Shown piece by piece: positions 6,687 to 15,230 of a stretch of DNA of 64,000 bases. A program made the translations under genes and the position numbers. How positions within the stretch are numbered: position 1 is the stretch's first letter; each line of letters opens with the position of its first letter. The notes beneath the pieces are model-generated. The model made no database searches. It saw nothing but the letters and a program-made list of their open reading frames with translations, and was not told where the DNA came from. This DNA comes from an uncultured Lachnospiraceae bacterium (GTDB lineage: Bacteria; Bacillota; Clostridia; Lachnospirales; Lachnospiraceae). The DNA lies in the NCBI GenBank assembly GCA_947173495.1, contig CAMWFQ010000022.1, positions 1-64,000 of the forward strand. Reading direction: 5' to 3'.

Positions 6687-8858
6687 ATGAATGAAAAAGG
6701 ACGTATCACAATCCCTACGGATATGGATGTAATTGAGGATACGATTAAGCTGTCTGAAAAGTGGGGCGCTGATGCCGTACGTGACTGTGACGGAACCAGC
6801 TTTCCCATAGAACTGAAGGATGCGGGACTGAAGGTGTACGCCACTTACTATACTACCCGGAAAGACAATGCCTGGGCCAGGGCCAATCCGGACGAGATAC
6901 AGCAGATGTATCTCATGACGCCTCTCTGTACCGCCTCCGAAGAAACGCTCCGCATTCCGCTGATGAAAGGGCTCTATCGAGATATGCTGACGCCCAATAC
7001 CAGAGACGACATCACTCGGTGGTGGGAGGTGGTGGACAGAAGCACGGGAGAGCCCCTTCCTGTTTCCCACTGGCATTACGAGGAGCAGACCGGAGAAGTT
7101 GTTATAAAAACCGTCCCCTTCCATGATTATACCGTCAGCTTTCTGGCCTATATCATGTGGGATCCCGTACATATGTACAATGCGATTGTCAATCAATGGC
7201 AGGGGGTTGAGCATCAGATCACCTTTGATGTGCGGCAGCCCAAAACCCACGCTTATACCTTAGAGCGCCTGAAAAAATTTATTGAGGAGCATCCTTACGT
7301 GAATGTGCTCCGCTTCACCACCTTTTTCCACCAGTTTACTCTGGTCTTCGATGAGCTGGCCCGGGAAAAATACGTAGACTGGTATGGCTATTCCGCTTCT
7401 GTAAGTCCTTATATCCTGGAACAGTTTGAAAAGGAAGCCGGGTATCCCTTCCGCCCGGAATATATCATCGATCAGGGATATTACAATAATCAGTACCGGA
7501 TCCCCTCCAGGGAATTTAAGGATTTTCAGGCCTTTCAGCGAAGAGAGGTCCGGAAGATTGTCAAAGAAATGGTGGACATCACCCATGAATACGGTAAGGA
7601 AGCCATGATGTTTCTGGGCGATCACTGGATCGGCACCGAACCTTTTATGGGAGAATTTAAGGAAATGGGACTGGACGCCGTGGTGGGCAGTGTGGGAAAC
7701 GGATCCACGCTGCGGCTGATCAGCGATATAGACGGTGTGTCTTATACAGAAGGCAGACTTCTGCCTTACTTTTTCCCGGACACTTTCCACGAGGGCGGCG
7801 ATCCTGTAAAGGAGGCCAAAGTCAACTGGGTAACCGCCCGCCGGGCAATTCTCCGCAAACCCATCGACCGGATCGGATACGGCGGATATCTGAAGCTGGC
7901 ATTGGATTTTCCGGAATTTGTGGATTATGTGGAGTCTGTCTGCAGGGAATTCCGGGAACTGTATGATAATATCAAAGGCTGTGTGCCGTACTGTGTCAAG
8001 CGGGTTGCCGTGCTGAACTGCTGGGGCAAAATGCGTGCCTGGGGATGCCATATGGTGCATCACGCCATTTATTTCAGACAGAATTATTCCTATTCAGGGA
8101 TCATTGAAGCTCTCTCCGGGGCCCCTTATGACGTGCGCTTTATCAGCTTTGATGACCTTAAGGCCGATCCCGGTCTCTTAAAGGAAATAGACGTACTGAT
8201 CAATGTGGGAGATGCCGACACGGCACACACCGGAGGCGAATGGTGGTGCGACCCAGAAATTTCCTCCCTGATAAAGCAGTTTATATATGAAGGCGGCGGC
8301 ATCATCGGTGTAGGCGAGCCCTGCGCTCACCAGGCTAACGGGCACTTCTTCCAGCTCTCCAATGTTTTCGGTGTGGAGGAGGAGCGGGGCTTTACCTTGG
8401 GCTATGACAAATACAACTGGGAAAGCCACAGCCATTTTATCACAGAAGACATAAAAGACCGTGTTGACTTCGGCGAAGGAAAGAAAAATATTTACGCCCT
8501 GGAAGGTACAACCGTCCTTGTAGGCACCGATTCTTCGGGTGAAAGGGATGTACAGCTGGCCGTCAACAGCTTCGGAGGAGGACGCGCCGTCTATATCAGC
8601 GGGCTTCCCTACAGCTTTGAAAACAGCAGGCTTCTGCACAGAGCCATCCTCTGGAGCGCCGGTGATGAGGATAGTCTGCACCAATGGTTTTCCTCGAACT
8701 ACAACGTTGACGTTCATGCTTATCCTGAAAACGGAAAATACTGTGTGGTGAATAATACTTATGAGCCTCAGAGTACCGTTGTTTATAAGGGAGATGGCTC
8801 CAGCTTTTCTCTTGATCTGGATGCCAATCAGATTCTCTGGTATGAAATAGGCGGCTAA
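6687..8858 (+). CDS. lnpA: GH112 beta-galactoside phosphorylase (lacto-N-biose / galacto-N-biose type)
   Basis: 723 residues with the GH112 landmarks: RITIPTDMDVIEDT at the start, WGADAVRDCDGT, FHDYTVSFLAY, DVRQPKTH, DWYGYSASVSPYILEQF, and FLGDHWIGTEPF, which holds the expected acid Asp. Domains in order are a TIM barrel, a glutaminase-like domain and a C-terminal beta domain. The enzyme splits a beta-galactosyl disaccharide with phosphate to galactose-1-phosphate and an acceptor sugar in the cytoplasm. Lacto-N-biose/galacto-N-biose is the common specificity, but galactosyl-rhamnose phosphorylases share the family and cannot be excluded. ATG at 6687 follows AAGGAG by ten bases; a TTG one codon earlier is less likely. 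Confidence 0.93.
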   Translation: MNEKGRITIPTDMDVIEDTIKLSEKWGADAVRDCDGTSFPIELKDAGLKVYATYYTTRKDNAWARANPDEIQQMYLMTPLCTASEETLRIPLMKGLYRDMLTPNTRDDITRWWEVVDRSTGEPLPVSHWHYEEQTGEVVIKTVPFHDYTVSFLAYIMWDPVHMYNAIVNQWQGVEHQITFDVRQPKTHAYTLERLKKFIEEHPYVNVLRFTTFFHQFTLVFDELAREKYVDWYGYSASVSPYILEQFEKEAGYPFRPEYIIDQGYYNNQYRIPSREFKDFQAFQRREVRKIVKEMVDITHEYGKEAMMFLGDHWIGTEPFMGEFKEMGLDAVVGSVGNGSTLRLISDIDGVSYTEGRLLPYFFPDTFHEGGDPVKEAKVNWVTARRAILRKPIDRIGYGGYLKLALDFPEFVDYVESVCREFRELYDNIKGCVPYCVKRVAVLNCWGKMRAWGCHMVHHAIYFRQNYSYSGIIEALSGAPYDVRFISFDDLKADPGLLKEIDVLINVGDADTAHTGGEWWCDPEISSLIKQFIYEGGGIIGVGEPCAHQANGHFFQLSNVFGVEEERGFTLGYDKYNWESHSHFITEDIKDRVDFGEGKKNIYALEGTTVLVGTDSSGERDVQLAVNSFGGGRAVYISGLPYSFENSRLLHRAILWSAGDEDSLHQWFSSNYNVDVHAYPENGKYCVVNNTYEPQSTVVYKGDGSSFSLDLDANQILWYEIGG

Positions 8859-8938
8859 TAGAATTAAGAATCCTTTAAAGAATCGAGCAGGGAAGATTTT
8901 TCTCCCTGCTCGCCGCGCGGGGGCGAATGTGGGAGTCA

Positions 8939-8985
8939 GGTTGGATGCTCCTTGGAGCGTCCAACCGCACAGTTGGAATTTTTTC
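8939..8985 (+). terminator. Overlapping hairpins ending the phosphorylase operon
   Basis: TCCAAC (8960-8965) and GTTGGA (8972-8977) form a short stem followed by TTTTTT (8979-8984), a plausible intrinsic terminator on the plus strand. The same TCCAAC bases also complete a stronger hairpin with GGTTGGA at 8939-8945, containing GCTCC/GGAGC, so the two structures exclude each other. A third hairpin, GAGCAGGGA/TCCCTGCTC at 8885-8911, lies just upstream without a T run. Confidence 0.55.
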
Positions 8986-8987
8986 TT

Positions 8988-10079
8988 TCAGTTTGTACTT
9001 ACTTCAGTCGCGAAAATTTTGCTGCATAATTCTGTATATTCATCATAAGAAATTTCAGCTCCGTTCAATGTATATTTCAGTCCGTCCTCTGCATTATTGG
9101 GGTCAACAAGTTCCTCGCCGAAATTCATTTCTGCAACCAGGTTGTCCGCTCCTTCAAATTTTTCCATATGGTAGAATTCAAATCCTGCACTTGATCTGTT
9201 GCTGTACATAATCCATACAGATCCATTATAATACACATAGGAAAGAACAAGCGCCGTACCTTCTGCTGCCGCAAATTCATATACCCTGTTATCACGCGCA
9301 TCCAGGTAAATCCCGCCATAAGGGCCGCTGATAACCAGTTCATTTTCTCCGTCATTGTCAAGATCGACCTTCTCTCCGATAGAATATGAATTCCATTCCT
9401 CAGAGTCCCTGTTTAAATCAGTTATATTAAATGTCGCTGTCAAATCTGTGGCGTCGATCGCATCTATTGAACCATTGATAAACAAATCCAGGAGTTCTTC
9501 TGCCCCCGCCTCCGCTTTCTTTGTTGCATGATATAAAAATTCCGTCTCTTCAAATGAAGATTTTCCATAATATACATCTATTCCCTCTGTGTCGTATTCC
9601 AGAATATAATAACCGAAAACAGTCTCTCCATCAGAAAATGTCTGTTCGGGATACTTTATATAGATTCTGTCACCTTCCATCGTCTCTATATTGGATGAAT
9701 CCGCCAAAAAGCGATAGGTGGATTCTGATTCATAATCGGAAATGTCATAGCCATAAGATGTTTTTTTAATCGCTAATTTACCGGTTCCATAATCCGACAA
9801 ATAATCATATTCTCCTGCCAGGCTCTCCAACACGTCCTTTTTACCGATTACCGGATGTCCCTCATCTGTACTTTCTGACGAATTACTATTGGCTGAATCT
9901 GCAGTCTCATCATTCTGTGTCTCCCGGTCCTCATCCGTACTGCTGCTGATTTCTGCAGCGCCGTCCGCTCCATTTATCTGAGTCTCTTCCAGATTCTCCT
10001 TCTGGCCGCATGCTGAAAGTGCAAGCACAGCCACTCCCATAGTAAAGGCAAGTATTTCTGCTATTTTCATTTTTTTCAT
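8988..10079 (-). CDS. Secreted lipoprotein of unknown function, likely LytTR-regulated
   Basis: 363 residues with a lipoprotein signal (MKKMKIAEILAFTMGVAVLALS, Cys24) and an acidic Asp/Glu/Ser tether to about residue 75. The mature part has beta-rich stretches (GEYDYLSDYGTGKLAIKK, KVDLDNDGENELVISG). The DLDNDGENEL segment resembles an FG-GAP or dockerin-like calcium loop. No family is recognised. It lies downstream of a GHKL/LytTR pair on the same strand; a direct repeat and extended -10 stand directly before it, so it is probably the output of that system. Confidence 0.8.
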   Translation of the reverse strand: MKKMKIAEILAFTMGVAVLALSACGQKENLEETQINGADGAAEISSSTDEDRETQNDETADSANSNSSESTDEGHPVIGKKDVLESLAGEYDYLSDYGTGKLAIKKTSYGYDISDYESESTYRFLADSSNIETMEGDRIYIKYPEQTFSDGETVFGYYILEYDTEGIDVYYGKSSFEETEFLYHATKKAEAGAEELLDLFINGSIDAIDATDLTATFNITDLNRDSEEWNSYSIGEKVDLDNDGENELVISGPYGGIYLDARDNRVYEFAAAEGTALVLSYVYYNGSVWIMYSNRSSAGFEFYHMEKFEGADNLVAEMNFGEELVDPNNAEDGLKYTLNGAEISYDEYTELCSKIFATEVSTN

Positions 10080-10143
10080 AATTCATTTCCCTCGTTTCTG
10101 CACCATTATAACATGATACCTCTTTCTCTGTTATGACGTTTTA

Positions 10144-10212
10144 TTTATACCACACTGAGGGAAAAATAACATACTATCTGCATAAACGACACGCTTTTTG
10201 CATAAACAACAC
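10144..10212 (-). promoter_or_regulatory. Direct-repeat operator and extended -10 promoter before the lipoprotein
   Basis: On the minus strand GTGTYGTTTATGC occurs twice, at 10212-10200 and 10192-10180, 20 bases apart. About 31 bases downstream is TGGTATAAA (-10 at 10149-10144), an extended -10 with no good -35. Paired direct repeats about two turns apart upstream of a weak promoter are the typical layout of LytTR regulator targets, and the LytTR gene ends four bases away. Confidence 0.6.
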
Positions 10213-10215
10213 CAG

Positions 10216-10920
10216 TCAGTCCTCAAACAACATTCTCCATTTAAAAAATTCCTTCTTAAACTCCCTGCCATGAACTCTGCCGATTGCTATTCTTAATCCA
10301 TTACACAGCACAATCTCACGGCTGTCTGCACTTTCAATATATTTCAAATTGACGATATACGACCGCTGTACTTGAAAAAAACCAAAGGGGGAGAGATTCT
10401 GCGCCGCTTCCGATATCCGTCCTTCACAAAAATGTTCCCTGCCGTCAAGCATGAGATATCTTAATTTTCTCCCGCTGGTCTCAACAAGCAGAAGCCCGTT
10501 TAAGCTTATTTTAATCCGAATCCCGTCCGTGTCCTTACAATAAATGATCCGCTCCTGGAGCTTTGTTTTAAAAAAGGAATCAAGCGCCTCATCTATTTCC
10601 TCCAAATATTTCTTGTCAATGTATCGGAAAGCGTTAACCCTGTATCCCTGCCTGGCCATTTCCGCATGCGAGGTTAAAAAGCATATCTTACATTGGCTTC
10701 CGGAATCCACTATTTTTTCAGCTATCTGAAAGCCATCCTCACCTTCTGCAAGTTCAATGTCCAGAAACAATAAATCCGCGTCTGTATTTTCTATAAAATC
10801 TCTTCCGCTGTCATATGCTATAATCCGGGCCGGAATATCTTTATCCATGCAATATTTGAAAACGGCGGCCTTTATCTTATCCCTCCATACCTCTTCATCT
10901 TCCACTATACATATTTTCAT
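10216..10920 (-). CDS. LytTR-family response regulator
   Basis: 234 residues. A receiver domain fills residues 1-120 (acidic pocket EDEE, phospho-acceptor Asp54 in LLFLDIEL, switch Thr in CFLTSHAE, Lys in RYIDKKY). A LytTR DNA-binding domain follows from about 135, with FFQVQRSYIVNLKYIES typical of the AgrA/LytR type. It is translationally coupled to the sensor kinase gene (ATGA overlap at 10917-10920). The likely target is the lipoprotein gene just downstream. No autoinducer peptide gene was recognised next to it. Confidence 0.93.
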   Translation of the reverse strand: MKICIVEDEEVWRDKIKAAVFKYCMDKDIPARIIAYDSGRDFIENTDADLLFLDIELAEGEDGFQIAEKIVDSGSQCKICFLTSHAEMARQGYRVNAFRYIDKKYLEEIDEALDSFFKTKLQERIIYCKDTDGIRIKISLNGLLLVETSGRKLRYLMLDGREHFCEGRISEAAQNLSPFGFFQVQRSYIVNLKYIESADSREIVLCNGLRIAIGRVHGREFKKEFFKWRMLFED

Positions 10921-12227
10921 ACCCTGTTCTCCTTTGGAATTTCGTTCTTTGGGATTGCGATACTGATTTGAAACATTGCTTCTCCATTTTCCACGACAGA
11001 CTCCATATAATATTCCCCGTGATATTTGCGGACTGCTGCGGCAATATTTTTCAGGCCAAATCCATGATTCGCCGTATCTGCCTTTGATGTCCTGAGAAAA
11101 CCTTCTGAGTTATTCATTTCCTTCGCCACACTATTGCTGACAACAATAAAAATTTCTTTTCTGTGTTCTATAAGCTCCACCCGGATTTTGGGGCCGGCTG
11201 CCTGTACGGCTGCTTCCATGGCGTTCTGCAATATATTTCCCATCAGTGTCGTAAGATCAAACATCTCAAGACTTGTTTTTTCGGTCAGTTTTCCTGCTAC
11301 GGCGAAATTTATATTTTCTTTTTTTGCCAAATAGAAATAATAATTCAGGATGACATCAAGCAGACCGTCTCCTGTGTGGATTTTTAAATCAAACTCATCC
11401 TGCATATTCCAAATGGTATCTATATACTCTTTGACTTCTTCTGTCTTTTTTTGACTGGCCAGCTCTCTGAGAACGCCCATATGATTTACCAGATCATGTT
11501 TAAAACGCCGTACCGCCGCCGACTGCTGTAACTGATAATCGTACTGTTGCTTTTGCATATACATAAAAGACTGCAGTTCCCTGTTCTGCCTGTCTGACAG
11601 TATATTTTTGATGGCAAGACCCAGCGTAAGAAAAATGGAATACAGCGCACCCGCTATGCTGATAAAAAATACTGCATAGGCGTCTAAGCCATACCTTGCA
11701 TGGTTTTCGTTAAAAAAATAAAAAACAAAATTATAAAATATTTGAAAAATACCGCCCTGTATCAAAATTGCAAGCTTATATTTAAATTTTATATCGCATA
11801 AATATACATCATTTTTCTTAAAGAGCCGTAAATATATCAGAAGATATACCAAAAATGAAATCAGATAGGCAGGCTCCATCCACCATGTGACAGCCGTACT
11901 GTCAATCCCTCCGCCTATTAAAACAACCTGTATCAGCATGACGCTGAACGTGTCAACGATTCCCGTGAAATACATAAGGGCGGCGCTCAATATAACCAGA
12001 TGCCACAGCCTGTCTTCGAAAAATAAACATATGGAAAGCACACTCCAAAGAAGATAGACAATTGGAGAATTTGTATCAAAATATACGTTATAAGCGCCGG
12101 CAGACAACATAATCAGAACCGATGCGCCAATAAAAATCCTGTTTTTTCTGGGATTTAACCTGAATCCAAAGTGAATGATAAAAAGATATATGAAATAATT
12201 TGATAGATTGTCTGCAATATAAATCAT
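10917..12227 (-). CDS. GHKL-type sensor histidine kinase (AgrC-like)
   Basis: 436 residues. About six membrane segments occupy residues 1-205, then a short coiled region and the kinase core: phospho-acceptor His244 in RRFKHDLVNHMGVL, N box GNILQNAMEAA, and G box NHGFGLKNI. This is the AgrC/FsrC layout in which the multipass domain senses a peptide or envelope signal. It is the first gene of the two-component operon and overlaps the regulator gene by four bases. The signal is unknown. Confidence 0.92.
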   Translation of the reverse strand: MIYIADNLSNYFIYLFIIHFGFRLNPRKNRIFIGASVLIMLSAGAYNVYFDTNSPIVYLLWSVLSICLFFEDRLWHLVILSAALMYFTGIVDTFSVMLIQVVLIGGGIDSTAVTWWMEPAYLISFLVYLLIYLRLFKKNDVYLCDIKFKYKLAILIQGGIFQIFYNFVFYFFNENHARYGLDAYAVFFISIAGALYSIFLTLGLAIKNILSDRQNRELQSFMYMQKQQYDYQLQQSAAVRRFKHDLVNHMGVLRELASQKKTEEVKEYIDTIWNMQDEFDLKIHTGDGLLDVILNYYFYLAKKENINFAVAGKLTEKTSLEMFDLTTLMGNILQNAMEAAVQAAGPKIRVELIEHRKEIFIVVSNSVAKEMNNSEGFLRTSKADTANHGFGLKNIAAAVRKYHGEYYMESVVENGEAMFQISIAIPKNEIPKENRV

Positions 12228-12281
12228 GTAACACCTTTATTCTTTAACATCACTGTAACATCACGAGAGAAAGACAAAGCC

Positions 12282-12767
12282 CTAAAATCCGCTATTTACA
12301 GGCAATGCCGCAACTTTTTCCAAAGAATCAAGGTAGACTTCCGGGTCAGTGGACGGATAATAAGCAAACAGAATATCTTTATAAACCAAATCACCTGTAA
12401 ATAAATATCCTCCTGCTTTTTCCCAAAAGCACAAATGCCCCGGAGAGTGCCCGGGAGTATGCAACACTTCAATTTCCCTGCCGCCAATATCAATGATGTT
12501 ATGGTCTGTCAGCACCTTTATTGGCATACCCTGAAACAATTCATAATCGCTCACGCAAAACCCTTCGGGCAAATCACAGCGGTCTACGACCATCTCTCTT
12601 ATCGTTTCGATTGATAAAGGGAATTTACCATTCAGCCAGTCCAATTCATCAGCGTGAGCATAAAAATCCGGAAAATACCTATGTCCTCCGATATGGTCCC
12701 AGTGAATATGTGTGGCTACTGCCGTAACTGGCTTATCGGTAAGCTTCAGCACTTCCTCAATCCTCAA
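12282..12767 (-). pseudogene. Remnant of a metallo-beta-lactamase-fold hydrolase
   Basis: The frame encodes the zinc-binding core of an MBL-fold enzyme: HIHWDHIGGH, TPGHSPGHLCFW and the FTGDLV Asp. Both ends are damaged. The first 50 or so residues of beta strands are absent: an upstream ATG reading MEIKIED runs into a stop and the core resumes with a TTG. The C-terminal 50 residues with the last zinc His are replaced by VNSGF and a stop. This looks like internal deletion plus truncation. A promoter-like TATAAT is still visible upstream near 12820. A shortened functional protein is unlikely because metal ligands are missing. Confidence 0.7.
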
Positions 12768-12857
12768 TCTTTATCTCCATGCCGTTTCATCTCCCATATC
12801 TTAAATCATGCTTTCGATTATAGCACCCTCCCTCTGTACCTGCCACTATAAAATACA

Positions 12858-13114
12858 AAAAAACGGATTAAAGACGGTGGTGGGTATTATGCCCACTTTG
12901 GTGGCGCTGATGACTGGCGCGGGCGTGCTACGGGCGTTGGATTTTCTTGATTTTTTTGTATCTGGTGCGCTCCGTCAGCGAGCGGGCGGGTTGCCCGGCG
13001 CAACTGGTTCCGCCGTCCTTCATAAAAATGTTTTCCTCTTCGGCGGCTACCGGGCCGGTGCTGGACATTTTTAAAAACTACGGTACCGATTCCCTGGCGG
13101 GAAGGATAGCGTAG
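12858..13114 (+). pseudogene. spmB: spmB (spore maturation protein B) remnant
   Basis: One plus-strand frame reads GLKTVVGIMPTLVALMTGAG VLRA and the next reads PAQLVP, IKMFSSSAATGPVLDIFK and YGTDSLAGRIA before a stop at 13112-13114. Together they follow the SpmB nucleoside-recognition-like membrane domain (KT-LPTL-LMT-GVLRA ... VRMFSSSAATG-LDIFK-YGTDS). A frameshift lies around 12970-13000. The N-terminal part and the C-terminal 40 residues are absent, so it is inactive. A functional spmA/spmB pair presumably exists elsewhere. Confidence 0.7.
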
Positions 13115-13301
13115 CGGTCGGGATTTGAATGATTTAGAACTGTATTTGATATATAAATCACCTTGGAAGAAATATATAATGTAACACATCAATCATTTCA
13201 ATTTTGTGTACATTTTTTTGCTTTGGCGGGAAGCAAACGAAGAAAAAGTAATCAAATTGAACAATACGATAAGAGAAATAACCGTTAGGAGGGCTTGTTA
13301 C

Positions 13302-15167
13302 ATGAAAAAAAATTTTCGGAATCCCGTGTATCATAATCTGAAAATGAATCAGGTATTTCCGCAGGGTTGGATGCGCCGTCAATTGGAGATCCAGGCAGAG
13401 GGATTATGTGGAAACCTGGATTTGTTCTGGGCAGACATTAAGGACAGTAAATGGATAGGCGGAGCCAGCGAGGGTTGGGAGAGGGTTCCCTATTGGCTGG
13501 ACGGATTTATCCCACTGGCATTTTTACTGCGTGATGAGGCAATGATAAAGAGAGCGGATTTTTATATCGATGCGATTTTAAGAGGGCAACGGGCTGATGG
13601 CTGGATTTGCCCCTGTTCCGATAAAGAACGCGGGCATTATGATGTGTGGGCATTGTTCTTGGTTTTGAAGGTCCTGATCCTGTATCATGATGCGACGGAG
13701 GACGAAAGGATCGAAGGCGCGGTGTACAGGGCGCTTAAAAATCTGGACAGGCATATTGATGTGTATACTCTGAGCGGATGGGCGCAGATGCGCTGGCAGG
13801 AATGTCTGTTGCCAATCATATGGCTTCATGGGAGACGCGCGGAGGACTGGCTGGTTGAGCTGGCGGTAAAGCTGAAATCGCAGGGCTTTGACTATGAACA
13901 TTTTTTTTATAATTTTCCCTATCAAAACGCGGTAAAAAAAGGGGAGTGGACTTTGATGGGACATGGCGTCAACATTGCCATGGCGCTGAAGTCAAAGGCT
14001 ATGGAATTTCTGCTGTCAGGCGAAGAAAAAACTTTAAGCTATACGGATTTCATGCTGGAACAGCTGGAAAAATACCATGGAATGGTCACGGGAATGTTTT
14101 CCGCCGACGAGTGTCTGGCAGGGAGAAGCCCGATACAGGGAACGGAATTGTGCGCGGTGACAGAAATGATGTATTCTCTTGAAATTCTGATCATGATAAC
14201 CGGAAAATCTGAGTATGGCAGTTTGCTTGAAAAGATAGCGTTTAACGCGCTGCCCGCGGCAATCAGCCCGGATATGTGGACCCACCAGTACGACCAGCAG
14301 GTAAATCAAATTAACTGCGTGGAAACAAAAACAACGGTGTTTCATACAAACGGAGGCGATTCCAATCTGTTTGGCCTGGAGCCGCATTTTGGCTGCTGCA
14401 CCGCGAATTTTGGACAGGGCTGGCCCAAGTTCGCGCTTTCGGCAATTCTCCAGGGCGAAGAAAGCTTTTACGTGGTATCCTATGTGCCCAATAAGGTGAT
14501 TTCCAGTGTAAACGGTGCGCCAGTTTCGATAGAAGTCCTTGGAGAATATCCGTTTTGCGACGAGGCCGTCATCCAGGTGGAAACACAGGCCGAGGTAACA
14601 TTCTCCCTTTGCCTGCGCATTCCCGAATATGCTTACAGCGCCATGATATCCTGCGGCGAAACGTACGTGGTAAATGGAGGAGAAAACTTTACATTGAAGA
14701 GGCGGTGGAGCGGAAAAACCAGACTGGAAATACGATTTTTGGTTTCCACGGTATTGGAAGGCCGGCCCAATAATCTGGTGGCAATAAAAAGAGGCCCTCT
14801 TATTTATTCGCTGAAGCTGGAAGAAGAATGGGTACGGGTTCATCAGGATGAGAAGGGGAAGGAGTTTCCCCACTGCGACTATGAAGTGCGGGGAAAGAGC
14901 GAGTGGAGATATGGCATTGCCGGATGGGCGATGCAGCTATGCAGATGCGGCGTGGGGGACTACCCCTTTTCTCCGGACGGCGCACCGCTGAATTTAAGAG
15001 TCAGATGTATACCAATTGACTGGAAAGAAGAAAATACCTGTGTGGCGAAAATACCTGCATCGAGAGAGGCCAAGGGAGAGCCCTGTATGAAAACATTTAT
15101 CCCTTACGGCTGTACCAATATTCGTATGACAGAATTGCCGTACATTGGGGAGGTGATGGAGAAGTAA
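13302..15167 (+). CDS. GH127/GH146-like beta-L-arabinofuranosidase
   Basis: 621 residues of the DUF1680 group. The zinc-cysteine active site is visible: Glu282 and Cys284 in GTELCAVTEM, and Cys365-Cys366 in FGCCTANF, matching the Glu/Cys/Cys/Cys ligands of HypBA1-type enzymes, where the second-last Cys is the nucleophile. The conserved ADE motif (Glu270) offers the acid/base. The fold is an (alpha/alpha)6 barrel followed by beta domains. No signal peptide is seen, so it acts on imported oligosaccharides. ATG 13302 follows AGGAGGG by eight bases; an in-frame start at 13206 lacks a ribosome site. It is the first gene of a transport operon. Confidence 0.88.
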   Translation: MKKNFRNPVYHNLKMNQVFPQGWMRRQLEIQAEGLCGNLDLFWADIKDSKWIGGASEGWERVPYWLDGFIPLAFLLRDEAMIKRADFYIDAILRGQRADGWICPCSDKERGHYDVWALFLVLKVLILYHDATEDERIEGAVYRALKNLDRHIDVYTLSGWAQMRWQECLLPIIWLHGRRAEDWLVELAVKLKSQGFDYEHFFYNFPYQNAVKKGEWTLMGHGVNIAMALKSKAMEFLLSGEEKTLSYTDFMLEQLEKYHGMVTGMFSADECLAGRSPIQGTELCAVTEMMYSLEILIMITGKSEYGSLLEKIAFNALPAAISPDMWTHQYDQQVNQINCVETKTTVFHTNGGDSNLFGLEPHFGCCTANFGQGWPKFALSAILQGEESFYVVSYVPNKVISSVNGAPVSIEVLGEYPFCDEAVIQVETQAEVTFSLCLRIPEYAYSAMISCGETYVVNGGENFTLKRRWSGKTRLEIRFLVSTVLEGRPNNLVAIKRGPLIYSLKLEEEWVRVHQDEKGKEFPHCDYEVRGKSEWRYGIAGWAMQLCRCGVGDYPFSPDGAPLNLRVRCIPIDWKEENTCVAKIPASREAKGEPCMKTFIPYGCTNIRMTELPYIGEVMEK

Positions 15168-15230
15168 CTTATTTACAGGGAAACACGAAAACAACGAAAG
15201 TCGGAATTTGCAGTATTTGAAGGAGGAAAT

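Noticed and set aside
8885-8911. GAGCAGGGA/TCCCTGCTC hairpin as the main terminator of the GH112 operon
   Set aside because: No T run follows on either strand; the downstream hairpin at 8960-8985 is the better candidate.
12887-13192. 101-codon minus-strand frame
   Set aside because: It is the antisense of the spmB remnant, Arg/Pro-rich and without a ribosome site.
13206-13301. Longer N-terminus for the arabinofuranosidase-like protein
   Set aside because: No ribosome site precedes 13206, whereas AGGAGGG stands eight bases before the ATG at 13302 and the family homology begins there.
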